This document shows, one piece after another, positions 52,754 to 61,147 of a DNA stretch of 64,000 nucleotides. This DNA comes from Kineosporia rhizophila. GTDB lineage: Bacteria > Actinomycetota > Actinomycetes > Actinomycetales > Kineosporiaceae. The notes under the pieces are model-generated. The model was not told the DNA's origin and did no database searches. It worked only from the letters and a program-made list of their open reading frames with translations. The position numbers and the translations under genes were made by a program. The stretch lies in the NCBI RefSeq assembly GCF_021277265.1, contig NZ_JAJSOH010000009.1:124001-188000 (forward strand), in the 5' to 3' direction. Every line of letters starts with the position of its first letter. Position 1 is the first letter of the stretch.

Positions 52754-54102
52754 GTCGCATCCGCTGGCACGTATCGGCCATTCTCTAGCACGCTGTTGAC
52801 AAAATCTGCCGCTAAACGATCACGTTCACGAAGATTGCTCATGTTAGTCATGCGGGCATCAAAACTGTCTACGTGAGTTTGATAGAATTCCTTCACGGAC
52901 TCCTGGAACTGCGGTGCCAGCTCACGCATTTTGTGAGCTCGATCAAGATTTTGGCTGAACACAAACATAAACGCATCGTAAGCTGTAGTGGTAGGGCGCT
53001 CTAGCCAATCCCAGTGATTATGCCGGTATCGCCAAAGCCAAAAGGCGCGCTCACCCAAGACATCGTAAAGCAATTCTGTGGTCTGCACGAAGAGGTGGCG
53101 AAGGGATTCGAGTGTCTCTTGCGAGAACATGTTTCCCTGTTTTAGGTAGGCGTCTAGGTAGGTGCTAAGCGCTCCGCCGCCGATGCGTCGTCTCTGCCGA
53201 TGAGCGAAAAAGCGTAGCACCAACTCCACGTCGAACATTGTTTTATAATAGCGATTGAGTTCGAGTTCCTTTGCTTCGGCACCGTTTAGCCAATTGGTAG
53301 GGTCGTAAAGCTCTTCAGGAGTCGGCTCAGGAATGCCCCACATTCGGCAAAGGTTCCTGTCTCGGGACAGTTCTATACACAGTTTGTTGAGCCTCCCATT
53401 ATAGATGGCGTTGCGCGTTTCCTGTTCTCTGAGCGCCTCGCCACCACTATTGATCCGCTCGAAAACCATCTGCTTGAGCCGCTCCGCTTCTCCGGCCGAC
53501 TTTGCCGTCTCGCGAAGCAGAATAATGGAGGAAAGGTATCGCCGGTCGATCCCCTTTTTCACCTGTTCCGGGATTCTCGAGTAAGTGCGCCCTTCCAGTT
53601 CGCGCCATTCGGTGAGCCCGGTGAGCTCAAGTTCGTTGCGATAGAACGACAAAATGGCAGTCAGTCGTTGCAGTCCATCCATAACTTCATAGTGGGAGAA
53701 TTCATCTTCGTATAAGAAAATCGGCGGCACGGGCACGTTCATAATAAAGGATTCGATAAGTCGCGATTGCTTTTCGGGTGACCAGCGATGCCTGCGCTGA
53801 AACTCGGGGTTTAGTTCGTAATCACCGCTTGCGATTAGGGAGGTAATAGTACTTAGGGGATATCGCGCCTGTTCGGTTATGATGCGAACGTCTCCCGAAA
53901 TGTACTTTTCATTGATCAACTCGTCGGGAATGGTCGTTTCGGCATCATTTCCGGACCGAAGATCGACCTCCTCTCCTTCGAACAGCTGCATAGTGATGGG
54001 CGACGTGCTGGCCGCATCTGTCGAGGCTGAGGCAGCAGGCTCCAGGCTTGGCTTTCTGGTTCGTCCCGCTGGCTTGGGCTGCTTGGACTTGTCCCCTGGC
54101 AC
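52750..54102 (-). CDS. DUF262 domain protein (ParB/GmrS-like fold)
   Basis: A 450-residue protein. After a disordered basic leader of about 60 residues comes the DUF262 core: ELNPEFQRRHRWSPEKQSRLIESF near residue 96, IFLYEDEFSHYEVMDGLQRLTAI near 128 (family DGQQR motif as DGLQR), and FERINSGGEALREQETRNAIY. The C-terminal half is helical and lacks the DUF1524 HNH nuclease of GmrD. DUF262 proteins act as nucleotide-dependent sensors or nucleases in defence. The start is a GTG with GGAG upstream. Coupled to the HEPN gene by a four-base overlap; both are AT-richer than their surroundings. Confidence 0.82.
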   Translation of the reverse strand: MPGDKSKQPKPAGRTRKPSLEPAASASTDAASTSPITMQLFEGEEVDLRSGNDAETTIPDELINEKYISGDVRIITEQARYPLSTITSLIASGDYELNPEFQRRHRWSPEKQSRLIESFIMNVPVPPIFLYEDEFSHYEVMDGLQRLTAILSFYRNELELTGLTEWRELEGRTYSRIPEQVKKGIDRRYLSSIILLRETAKSAGEAERLKQMVFERINSGGEALREQETRNAIYNGRLNKLCIELSRDRNLCRMWGIPEPTPEELYDPTNWLNGAEAKELELNRYYKTMFDVELVLRFFAHRQRRRIGGGALSTYLDAYLKQGNMFSQETLESLRHLFVQTTELLYDVLGERAFWLWRYRHNHWDWLERPTTTAYDAFMFVFSQNLDRAHKMRELAPQFQESVKEFYQTHVDSFDARMTNMSNLRERDRLAADFVNSVLENGRYVPADAT

Positions 54103-54460
54103 TTGAACTCCGCTCCGTGGTGGATGGCTACGCCCGAGAATACTTGGATGCAGGTGATCCTCAGAGCTTTATCCGCGATACCGCGGCCTTGATCCAGAAG
54201 AGAGTAATTCGGCAGTGCCTGGCTGTCGCTGGCGTCGAGCTGCCGGGTGCCCCGTCGGGTCGGTGCCGCAGGTGCCGCATGCCCGGCGGGGCGTCCCGGC
54301 CTTCCTCGGTGTTCGGCAACTGGTCTCAGTGCTGCCGCAGCTGAGGCTCTGCTGGAGTCGCGGCGTGGTCGCGGTTGTTCGGCAACTGCTGTTTGGGCGT
54401 GAGTTGAGGGCAGGAAGCACACCGTTGGTGCCTCCTGCCGTCATCACGTCGGGGCTGGTG
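54103..54460. other. Intergenic stretch without a firm gene
   Basis: About 360 bases between the defence-like pair and the peptidase gene. TTCGGCAACTG occurs twice, near 54312 and 54378. A short plus-strand frame (about 54118-54344, VVDGYAREYLDAGDPQSF...) looks like a possible remnant of a gene but has no clear start or family. Confidence 0.4.
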
Positions 54461-55657
54461 TCAGCCTGCTGTGGGTCGTCGCAGGACGATGGGGGCGCCG
54501 TCGCCGCCGAAGGTAGGACCGGCCGGCCAGAGTTCGGCAAGCTCCGTCGGGGTATGGGGATGGTGGTAGACCGCGGTGAGGACCTTCTTGATGGTCGCCT
54601 CGTCGGCCTGGTCCCCGAGGTTCATGAACCAGTCGGTGCCGGCCGTGTACGACCACAGGTAAGACCTGAGCAACGGCTCGGTGCCCCGGTCGGACAGAAG
54701 GTTGCCGATCTGGTCCAGGCTCAGCCACGGAGCGCGGGCCAGGACGTGTTCGGCAACCTCGCGTAGCGGGAAGCCGGCGTTGATCGCCCGGTGCACTTCT
54801 CCTCGGACGATGTGCAGGTAGTGGTTGAGTCGGGCCTTGGCCATGAGCGGGGCGTTGTGGGGCTCGGTGTAGATCGGCCACGCCGTCGCCAACCCTTCCA
54901 GCAGCGGCTGGTAGGGAAGGTGCACCGTCATGGTGCGGACCCAGTCCACGTCTTCGTTCTCGGCGGTCTGCGCGAAGCTCGACAGCTGCAAGGCGTGGCC
55001 CAGGAGCTCGTGCTGGGCGAAAAACCGCAACCCATCCTCGGTGAACACGGCAGTGCGCTGGTTAAAGCGCAGCCGCGAGTGGTGGCCGGCGCCGTCGACC
55101 CAGAACGACCAGTAGTCGTCGATGTCCACGACCTGCACGTCCACCGTGTAGGTCGCCGTGGTTCCGGTCAGCTCACGCACCACGGGCTCGGCCTCATCGG
55201 CCAGCACCTGCACCTGCGTCGCGGCCCGCTCGATGGTCATGGGCGTTTCGAGCTGCTCCACGGCGTCGGCGAGGTTCGCGTCCCAGGTGATGCCCAGGTC
55301 GGCGTACGCCTTGCGGGCGCGGTCGCCCAGCTCGACTACGTATTCCTCGGACCAGCCGGCCGTGCCGCATCCCTGCGTGGCCCGCATGTACGCGTCCAGC
55401 TCCGGCCGCTCACCCAGCACGCACGATAGATAGGCCAGGTGGGCGCGGGTGGTCTGCTCGACCTTCGTCTCACCATCGGCCTTGGCCTGCTGGTTAAGCC
55501 TGGTGAGCTGGTCGTAGACGTCGATGCGGCTGGTGGCCGGGGTGATGGGTGCGTCGGTGGGGGCGCAGTCGTAGTCGATGACCTGCCGGCCGCCGCGCGC
55601 TTCCTCGTAGGCTCCCCAGGAACGGACGAGGGATTCGACCTGGTCACGCAGTCGCAC
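54461..55657 (-). CDS. Putative zinc metallopeptidase with HELLGH motif
   Basis: A 398-residue soluble protein. The motif FFAQHELLGHALQLSSFA contains HELLGH, the HExxGH type known from dipeptidyl-peptidase III (M49), and about 50 residues later LLEGLATAWPIY provides a Glu that could be the third zinc ligand. The rest does not look like M49, so this may be a separate gluzincin-like family. The GTG start overlaps the stop of the HTH regulator gene by 14 bases. A regulator-protease pair in an integrative element suggests a role in relief of repression; this is inference. Confidence 0.65.
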   Translation of the reverse strand: MRLRDQVESLVRSWGAYEEARGGRQVIDYDCAPTDAPITPATSRIDVYDQLTRLNQQAKADGETKVEQTTRAHLAYLSCVLGERPELDAYMRATQGCGTAGWSEEYVVELGDRARKAYADLGITWDANLADAVEQLETPMTIERAATQVQVLADEAEPVVRELTGTTATYTVDVQVVDIDDYWSFWVDGAGHHSRLRFNQRTAVFTEDGLRFFAQHELLGHALQLSSFAQTAENEDVDWVRTMTVHLPYQPLLEGLATAWPIYTEPHNAPLMAKARLNHYLHIVRGEVHRAINAGFPLREVAEHVLARAPWLSLDQIGNLLSDRGTEPLLRSYLWSYTAGTDWFMNLGDQADEATIKKVLTAVYHHPHTPTELAELWPAGPTFGGDGAPIVLRRPTAG

Positions 55658-56585
55658 GGGCCACGTCCCATCGCAGCGTCACACTCTGGTTGGACCGCAG
55701 GTCGCGGCGGGTCAGATCGATCACGGTCACGCTCTCCTCAGACTCCAAAGACAGGCTCTCGGTCGCGGTGATCTCGGAGCCATCGAGGCGCTCTTCAACC
55801 GCCGTGCAACCGCTGAGAGCTTCTACCCCGTGCAGGCGTAGCTGCAACCGAAGGAGCTGAGTGGGAAGGAAAACCGTCTGACGCCAGTACAGTTCGCTGG
55901 CGAACTGCCCACCGGTGGCTGTGTAGCCGACCGTGGCGGACTCGCTGGGAGCGAGGGCGGGGAAGATCTGCGCCATGAACTTCACCTGCACGCCCACGTC
56001 GTGGATGGGCTTGATGAAGACGCTGCGGTCGCTGTCGGTGGCCTCGATCACGATCGGGGCGTGGGTGTGCTTGAACCAGACCTGGCGGGTGAGGCCGGTG
56101 ACCGGGGTGTCGCCGTGGTTGTTCAGGTGGTGGACCTGGCGGACGTCGACGCGCCCGTCCGGGTAGACGTCGAGTGTGACGTCCAGGCGCTCATCGACCA
56201 GCTCACCGGCCGCTGTGGCGGGGGCGAATTGAGGACGCTGGGCGCTCGGTAGTCCGGTCGCTGCGGTGTCGGTGGTGGTCCGGTTCGGGTCATGGCTCTC
56301 CCACAGCCGGGGCGCGAGGCCGAGGAAGCTGCCGGGGATGTGCAGGCCGTCTGCAATGCGCTCGACCACCTCGACGGAGGCGATGCGGTCCTTGCCGGTC
56401 ATGATCCGGCTGACCCGCGATTGGGTCATGTTCTCGATCGGGGCGGCAATGCGGTCCTGGCTGGTGTGGTCCCACTGCCTCATCAGGTGGAACATGCGCT
56501 GGAAGTCGCGCTCTCGGCACGCTTCCTGGAAGTCGGCACGGGCCAGAAGGTCTTCCGAGACCGTGTAGTCCGACAGCTCCCGCAT
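55644..56585 (-). CDS. XRE-type regulator with C-terminal sensory-like domain
   Basis: A 313-residue protein. The N-terminal helix-turn-helix is FHLMRQWDHTSQDRIAAPIENMTQSRVSRIMTGKDRI followed by VVERIADGLHIPG, typical of regulators in actinobacterial mobile DNA. The C-terminal 190 residues are beta-rich with DVTLDVYPDGRVDVRQVHHLNN and GYTATGGQFASELYW, a domain I cannot name. The ATG has GAGGGGGAAG upstream. Its gene overlaps the HELLGH peptidase gene. Likely represses or senses state for the element. Confidence 0.78.
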   Translation of the reverse strand: MRELSDYTVSEDLLARADFQEACRERDFQRMFHLMRQWDHTSQDRIAAPIENMTQSRVSRIMTGKDRIASVEVVERIADGLHIPGSFLGLAPRLWESHDPNRTTTDTAATGLPSAQRPQFAPATAAGELVDERLDVTLDVYPDGRVDVRQVHHLNNHGDTPVTGLTRQVWFKHTHAPIVIEATDSDRSVFIKPIHDVGVQVKFMAQIFPALAPSESATVGYTATGGQFASELYWRQTVFLPTQLLRLQLRLHGVEALSGCTAVEERLDGSEITATESLSLESEESVTVIDLTRRDLRSNQSVTLRWDVARATA

Positions 56586-57226
56586 GCTTCCCCCTCGCTG
56601 GTGGCACCCACTGCTGCGTTGCGTTCGGTAGGCGGAAGGTTACCGCGCCCAAGTCAACCCTGTATGAGCGGCATGCCGCTTTTCAAGCGCTCGGGCGCTC
56701 CGAAAGCGTTCGGCAACCGCCGACAGGCATCCGTTCTGGGCAGGGTCCATGCAGGGTCGGTATAGATGCGCCGTGCGTTTCCGCAGGTCTTGCCGCGAAG
56801 CAGGCTTGTCTCACCGGCCTTTCCCGGGTGACAGCGGCGCAAGTCCTCGGGAGAGGCCGGCTCCAAGGATCGGAGCGGGAGGGAAGCTGTGAATCTGAGC
56901 CGTTTTCCACGCCGACGTATGGCGGGGCAACGCGTGAGAGTAGGACGGGCAAGAGCGGTGCCGGCCGAACCGCGCGGAAGCGAACCACCGAAGGGTCCGG
57001 CTCGACGCGCCGTGATCCCTCGGCAGAAGACTCCCGGCCAGTGAGGGCCGGGGGCGGCGCCTGGCTCCCGGTCAGCCTCCCTCCGCTGCGGTAAGAGCGG
57101 CGCCGGGGTGCGTGTCGGCCTCATTCGGGATGAAGGCCGGCACGCACCCACACATTGACTGCCCGCGCGCACTCGACGGGGAAAGTGCGCGCGGGCTTCC
57201 CGTTTTGCTGGCTAAAGGGAGTCGGG
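56586..57226. other. Long leader/intergenic region with two strong hairpins
   Basis: No gene of substance over 640 bases. It carries the divergent promoters of the regulator-peptidase pair and the 57227 gene. At 57106-57149 a hairpin pairs GGGTGCGTG with CACGCACCC and CGGCC with GGCCG. At 57161-57196 GCCCGCGCGCACT pairs perfectly with AGTGCGCGCGGGC and is followed by TTCCCGTTTT. The second resembles a terminator or attenuator. Confidence 0.6.
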
Positions 57227-57484
57227 ATGGATGCAGAGGAGCTTGCTTCGATGCTGCGTGAGCACGGGGTCACGGTGCATCGCACCTCGCCGCTGCCTCG
57301 GGCGCTCACCGGGGAGTCGGCGGTGGCGGTGTTCCTGGATCCGACGCGCAATCAGCGGGAACTGGCTCGTGGCTGCGTGATGCAGCTCGATGGGGTGAGC
57401 TCGGTGAAGTTCTCGGCCATCACGTCTTGGGTCATGTTCGTGACGTACTCGTCCCTGGGCCTGAACTCACGCGCGTGGGTCTGA
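57227..57484 (+). CDS. Hypothetical small protein
   Basis: An 85-residue soluble protein beginning MDAEELASMLREHGVTVHRTSPLPRALTG; not recognised. The ATG has AAAGGGAG upstream. It lies behind the two hairpins described for 56586-57226 and overlaps the end of the convergent XRE gene by 18 bases. Confidence 0.65.
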   Translation: MDAEELASMLREHGVTVHRTSPLPRALTGESAVAVFLDPTRNQRELARGCVMQLDGVSSVKFSAITSWVMFVTYSSLGLNSRAWV

Positions 57485-57892
57485 GCCGGTCGGCCGGTCG
57501 GCCCGCAGGTGGTTCTCGACGCTGGCCAACCGGTCGCTGAGCTGCTGTAACGTGCGCTCGACCCGGGCTATCGCAACGGCCACCTGGTCCCCGGCGGGCT
57601 CTTCGGCCGGCACCTGTCGCTGGGGCGTGACCAGGATGCTGATCAGGTGATCGGCCGGCCAATTCAGGGCAACGGCGATCGCTTCCAGCGTTTTGTTCTG
57701 CACGCGTCGACTCGCGCCGTGCTGGACCGTGCGCAGTGTCGAGACGGAGATGCCTGACAGGCGTGCCAGTTCCTGCTGGCCGATCCTGCGGGCTGCCATG
57801 CGCTCGTTGAGCGCTGCTGCCACTGCCTGCCAGTCTTCGCCGTCGACCTGCCCCCGGGCCGTGTACACCGTTGGCGTTCCCCGCTCAGCCAT
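57467..57892 (-). CDS. XRE-family regulator with C-terminal coiled coil
   Basis: A 141-residue regulator. The helix-turn-helix ERMAARRIGQQELARLSGISVSTLRTVQHGASRRVQNKTLEAIAVALNWP is followed by a Pro-rich linker and VAVAIARVERTLQQLSDRLASVENHL, a coiled coil for oligomerisation. Likely repressor of the transfer-replication genes to its right, with sites at 57986-58017. The start may be ATG 57892 or 57922. Confidence 0.8.
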   Translation of the reverse strand: MAERGTPTVYTARGQVDGEDWQAVAAALNERMAARRIGQQELARLSGISVSTLRTVQHGASRRVQNKTLEAIAVALNWPADHLISILVTPQRQVPAEEPAGDQVAVAIARVERTLQQLSDRLASVENHLRADRPTGSDPRA

Positions 57893-57985
57893 GACCGAAA
57901 TAGTAACCGCCGATACCAGCATTTCTTACCCTCACGCACTGCCTTTCTGGCCACTATGCAAACCATGTCTATTTCCGGCTCCGCG

Positions 57986-58017
57986 CTCATATGAGGTTGG
58001 CATAGAAAATATGAGGT
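57986..58017. promoter_or_regulatory. Operator candidate: ATATGAGGT direct repeat
   Basis: ATATGAGGT occurs at 57989-57997 and 58009-58017, 20 bases apart (about two helical turns), and the first overlaps the palindrome CTCATATGAG (57986-57995). It lies between the XRE gene and the SCO3933-type gene, where a repressor of both promoters would bind. Confidence 0.5.
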
Positions 58018-58179
58018 CTGCCTTGTACCGCCTACCTAAGCGTTGATGCGCGCTTGTCGAGCGGTTCACGATGTTCTCGCAGCTCAGACAGGGCTGACAC
58101 CGCAGCGAAAGCACTTCGCACCGCTCGTTAGGGGCGGGGAGGTGTGGGCGGTTGAATGGGGAGAGTGGGAGCCGAAGAA

Positions 58180-58566
58180 ATGGCTGTTGAGGGTCGTATC
58201 AATGTCCGTCACGAGGACGTGTTCACCCAGCCCATCATGGTTCTTTCGGTGGACGCTGTGGAGGACTTCGACAAGCGCAAGGCGGGAAATGTCGACCCGC
58301 AGGAACTGGACAAGCAGACCGGCCAGCGACTGTGGGCGGTCAGCATCCTGGACCCGACCGCGCAGCAGGGACGACGCGAGATCAAGATCAAGATCCCGGC
58401 CGATCACCAGCCGGTACCGCCGGCCGGGCTGATGGCTCCGGCGGAGTTCGACGGCCTGCAGGTGATCCCCTACCTGGACTCCAACCGCGCCAAGCCGCGC
58501 GTCGCTATCGCCTACCGGGCAACGGGTTTCCGCGCCCCGGCTCGAGCGCAGCGTCAGGCGTCGTAG
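58180..58566 (+). CDS. SCO3933-family regulatory protein
   Basis: A 128-residue protein of the family found upstream of ftsK/tra and rep genes in Streptomyces integrative elements. FTQPIMVLSVDAVEDFDKRKAG, GQRLWAVSILDPTAQQGRREIKIKIPA and GLQVIPYLDSNRAKPRVAIAYRATGF are typical. The ATG at 58180 has GGGAGCC upstream. Thought to control element replication or transfer; the mechanism is unclear. Confidence 0.85.
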   Translation: MAVEGRINVRHEDVFTQPIMVLSVDAVEDFDKRKAGNVDPQELDKQTGQRLWAVSILDPTAQQGRREIKIKIPADHQPVPPAGLMAPAEFDGLQVIPYLDSNRAKPRVAIAYRATGFRAPARAQRQAS

Positions 58567-58684
58567 TCCAGGTCCTCTCGTTCGGATGGATGTGGCGTCC
58601 CGTCCCATCACTGGGTTCGGGGCGCCCCCTTCCGGGCATTGCCCGTCGTCGATCAGCACGCGTTCCCCAGGATTGAGGTTTGAA

Positions 58685-58879
58685 ATGCGTTCCAGCACTG
58701 GCAGTAAGCGTCGTGGGCCGTTGGCCAAGCCGTGCCGTACCTGCACCGAGATTCACCCGGTGGGGCGGCTGCACTTCGGGCAGTGCCCCGACTGCGCACA
58801 CCTGGTCGCCCTTCCCCTGCGGGGTGAGGGTGGCCGGTTCATCTCCTTCACCAGCCACACCGATGGCGGTGGCCTGTGA
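58685..58879 (+). CDS. Small zinc-binding protein
   Basis: A 64-residue basic protein with CRTCTEIHPVGRLHFGQCPDC, a CxxC-15-CxxC ribbon. Overlaps the next gene (GTGATG). Small proteins of this kind accompany transfer genes in AICEs; role unknown. Confidence 0.65.
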   Translation: MRSSTGSKRRGPLAKPCRTCTEIHPVGRLHFGQCPDCAHLVALPLRGEGGRFISFTSHTDGGGL

Positions 58880-59139
58880 TGGCCGGCGGCCTGGATTCGT
58901 TCTGGTTCGACCAGTACCAGGAAAGCAACCAGCGGGTCCTGGCGGCCTGCCGCGCCGTGGGTATGGCCGGCTCCCTGCTGGACCCGGATGAGCGCTGGGA
59001 CGACACCGATCGTCTGGTGCGCCTGCGCGACGTCGTAGATGACCTGCGTACGGCCCTCGGCCTGCCCGAGGCGCCCGCCCCGCGCACCAACACCCCCTCG
59101 ACCACCGCGACTGAATCCACGGATGGGAGCACCCTCTGA
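58876..59139 (+). CDS. Hypothetical small protein of AICE
   Basis: An 87-residue acidic helical protein (FWFDQYQESNQRVLAACRAVG, DDTDRLVRLRDVVDDLRTALGL) with a Thr/Pro tail. Not recognised. Starts by GTG overlapping the previous stop, or at the ATG three bases on; its stop overlaps the start of the FtsK-like gene, so it belongs to the transfer operon. Confidence 0.65.
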   Translation: MMAGGLDSFWFDQYQESNQRVLAACRAVGMAGSLLDPDERWDDTDRLVRLRDVVDDLRTALGLPEAPAPRTNTPSTTATESTDGSTL

Positions 59140-60677
59140 TGCTGGTCAACGGCACCCGGGTAGAAGACCTGGCCGGAACCGGCCTCACCACCCGGCAACG
59201 CTACGTCGTGCCCCTCCGGGTCACCGTCCCACTGTTCCTGTTCAAGCACCTGGCCCGGGCCTCGGCGTGGCTGCTGCGCCAGACGCTCACGTACTGGGGC
59301 CTGTCCCTGCCCGCGTTCGTCCTGCTGGTCATCTGGTCTCGCCTGGGCGGGCTGTGGGCGCTGACGGCGCTGACCTGGTGGCTCACGCTCGGCCTGGCAT
59401 GGGCCTACAAGTGGCCGACCTCCTTCGACATCGCCGTCTCCCAACCGGCCCGGGGTGTGTGGCGTTGGTGGACGAAGTACAAGCGTCGCTGGCATCCCGC
59501 AATGGACGGAACCGGACTGACCCGCGTCACCCCCGACCGTGAGGTCTACGTCCCGGCCGTCACACGTGTCCGCTCGACTGGGGTGGTGGACACGCTGCAC
59601 CTGCGCCTGCTGCACGGCCAGACACCGGCTGATGTGGCTGCTCGGGCTGAGGGCTTGCGGCACGTGTATGCCGCTCACCGGTGCAGCGTGATCGAGGACG
59701 CCCCGGGGCGGGTGCGGGTGCTGTTCTACGCCAAGGACCCGCTCCGCCATCTCGTCGCACCGCTGGACCCTGCGCCGGTCCCGGTCCTGGATGCCCTGCC
59801 CGTCGCCTTGGGCGAGGACGGTCAGCTCTTCCTGCTGTGGCTGCTGGGCCGGCATGTCCTGCTGGCCGGCGCCTCGGGCTCGGGCAAGGGCTCGGCGTTG
59901 TGGTCGACGGTGCGTGCGCTGGCTCCGGCCGTTGCTGATGGCACGGTCCGTCTGCGTGGGGTGGATCCGAAGGGTGGGATGGAGCTGTTCCCCGGGCGGG
60001 CGCTGTTCGCCGAGTACGCCGATGAAGACCTGGACGCCATGCTCGCCCTGCTGGCACGGGCTGTGGCGGACATGAACGACCGCAAACGCCGCCTGAAAGC
60101 AGCTGGTGTGCGGGTTTTCACGCCGTCGAAAGCGGATCCGTTGGAAGTGATCGTGATTGATGAGCTGGCTTTCCTGACGGCCTATGCACCCAAGGATGTC
60201 AAGGCGAAAGTTGCTGCCGCGATGCAGGTTCTGTTGTCCCAGGGCCGGGCGGTCGGTTACAGCGTCCTGGCCGCGTTGCAGGACCCTCGGAAGGAGGTGC
60301 TGCCGTTCCGGGACCTGTTCACCTACCGGATCGCGCTACGGCTGGCCGAGGACTCCCACGTCGACATGGTGCTCGGGGAAGGAGCGCTGGAACGGGGCGC
60401 GGCCTGTCACCTGATCCCGGCCAGCCTGCCCGGCATCGCCTACGTCCGCGTCGAAGGAGCCCTGGAACCGGTCCGGGTGCGCTTTTCCTACCTGTCCGAC
60501 ACCGACATCGTCGACATGGCGTCGCAGTGGCCGGCACCCGAGAACACCGACTGGACACCCCTGCCCGACACGCCGGCCACCGACCCGATCACCGACCCGA
60601 CTGCCGGCCTGGAGACCGGCCCGGATGAGTCCTACCCCTTCCGCTTCTGGACTACGGGTGAAGGTGACGACGCGTGA
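59139..60677 (+). CDS. FtsK/SpoIIIE-type DNA translocase (TraB-like)
   Basis: A 512-residue membrane-bound motor for transfer of double-stranded DNA between hyphae. Two TM segments lie at about 51-90. Walker A is GASGSGKGSALW (244-255), Walker B is EVIVIDELAFL, and SQGRAVGYSVLAALQDPRKEVLPFRDLFTYRIALRL is the FtsK signature. It lacks an obvious gamma-like C-terminal DNA-recognition domain; the end is acidic and disordered. Its ATG overlaps the previous stop (TGATG). Confidence 0.9.
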   Translation: MLVNGTRVEDLAGTGLTTRQRYVVPLRVTVPLFLFKHLARASAWLLRQTLTYWGLSLPAFVLLVIWSRLGGLWALTALTWWLTLGLAWAYKWPTSFDIAVSQPARGVWRWWTKYKRRWHPAMDGTGLTRVTPDREVYVPAVTRVRSTGVVDTLHLRLLHGQTPADVAARAEGLRHVYAAHRCSVIEDAPGRVRVLFYAKDPLRHLVAPLDPAPVPVLDALPVALGEDGQLFLLWLLGRHVLLAGASGSGKGSALWSTVRALAPAVADGTVRLRGVDPKGGMELFPGRALFAEYADEDLDAMLALLARAVADMNDRKRRLKAAGVRVFTPSKADPLEVIVIDELAFLTAYAPKDVKAKVAAAMQVLLSQGRAVGYSVLAALQDPRKEVLPFRDLFTYRIALRLAEDSHVDMVLGEGALERGAACHLIPASLPGIAYVRVEGALEPVRVRFSYLSDTDIVDMASQWPAPENTDWTPLPDTPATDPITDPTAGLETGPDESYPFRFWTTGEGDDA

Positions 60678-61147
60678 GCGAGAACCCGGCCACCCCTGGA
60701 ACGGCCATGCCAGAACCCAGCCCCGATCAGAACGCGGCCGGGGAGACGAGCCCATCGTCCGGCTGGTGGTCCCGCTTCCACAGCCCTACGGACCCCGACC
60801 ACGACGAGACCGTCACCGACGAGACCGACCCGGCCGACGACGTGGCCCTGCCCGATGCACCTACCTCGGCACCGCCCCGGGCGGTGTGGCCGGAAGGGTG
60901 GGCCGTCGTCCCTCCGGTTGGCTCGATCGTCACCGACGTCGGCGTCACGTTCTCCCTGGCCCCGGCCTCACCGACGGATCGGCCAATGCGGGTGCGGTGC
61001 ACCTCCTGTGACTGGGACAAGACCGCCCCCCAGCCACAGGCCGTCGACGCCGTTCGTGTCCATGCCCTGCGCCACATCGCCGACCCACGCCCCCGGATCG
61101 CTCACCTGCCGAGCTGGCTCCAGCCTCGACTGAAGGGACGCCGATGA
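60674..61147 (+). CDS. Hypothetical AICE protein
   Basis: A 157-residue protein. The first 80 residues are acidic and disordered; the second half has VRCTSCDWDKTAP and HALRHIADPRPRIAHLP, suggesting a single zinc site. Coupled by overlaps on both sides (GTGA with the FtsK-like gene, ATGA with repSA). Unknown function, probably in transfer or replication. Confidence 0.65.
   Translation: MSENPATPGTAMPEPSPDQNAAGETSPSSGWWSRFHSPTDPDHDETVTDETDPADDVALPDAPTSAPPRAVWPEGWAVVPPVGSIVTDVGVTFSLAPASPTDRPMRVRCTSCDWDKTAPQPQAVDAVRVHALRHIADPRPRIAHLPSWLQPRLKGRR

Noticed and set aside
54118..54344. Small plus-strand gene (VVDGYAREYLDAGDPQSF...)
   Set aside because: No ribosome site or recognisable family; kept only as a possible remnant in the intergenic note.
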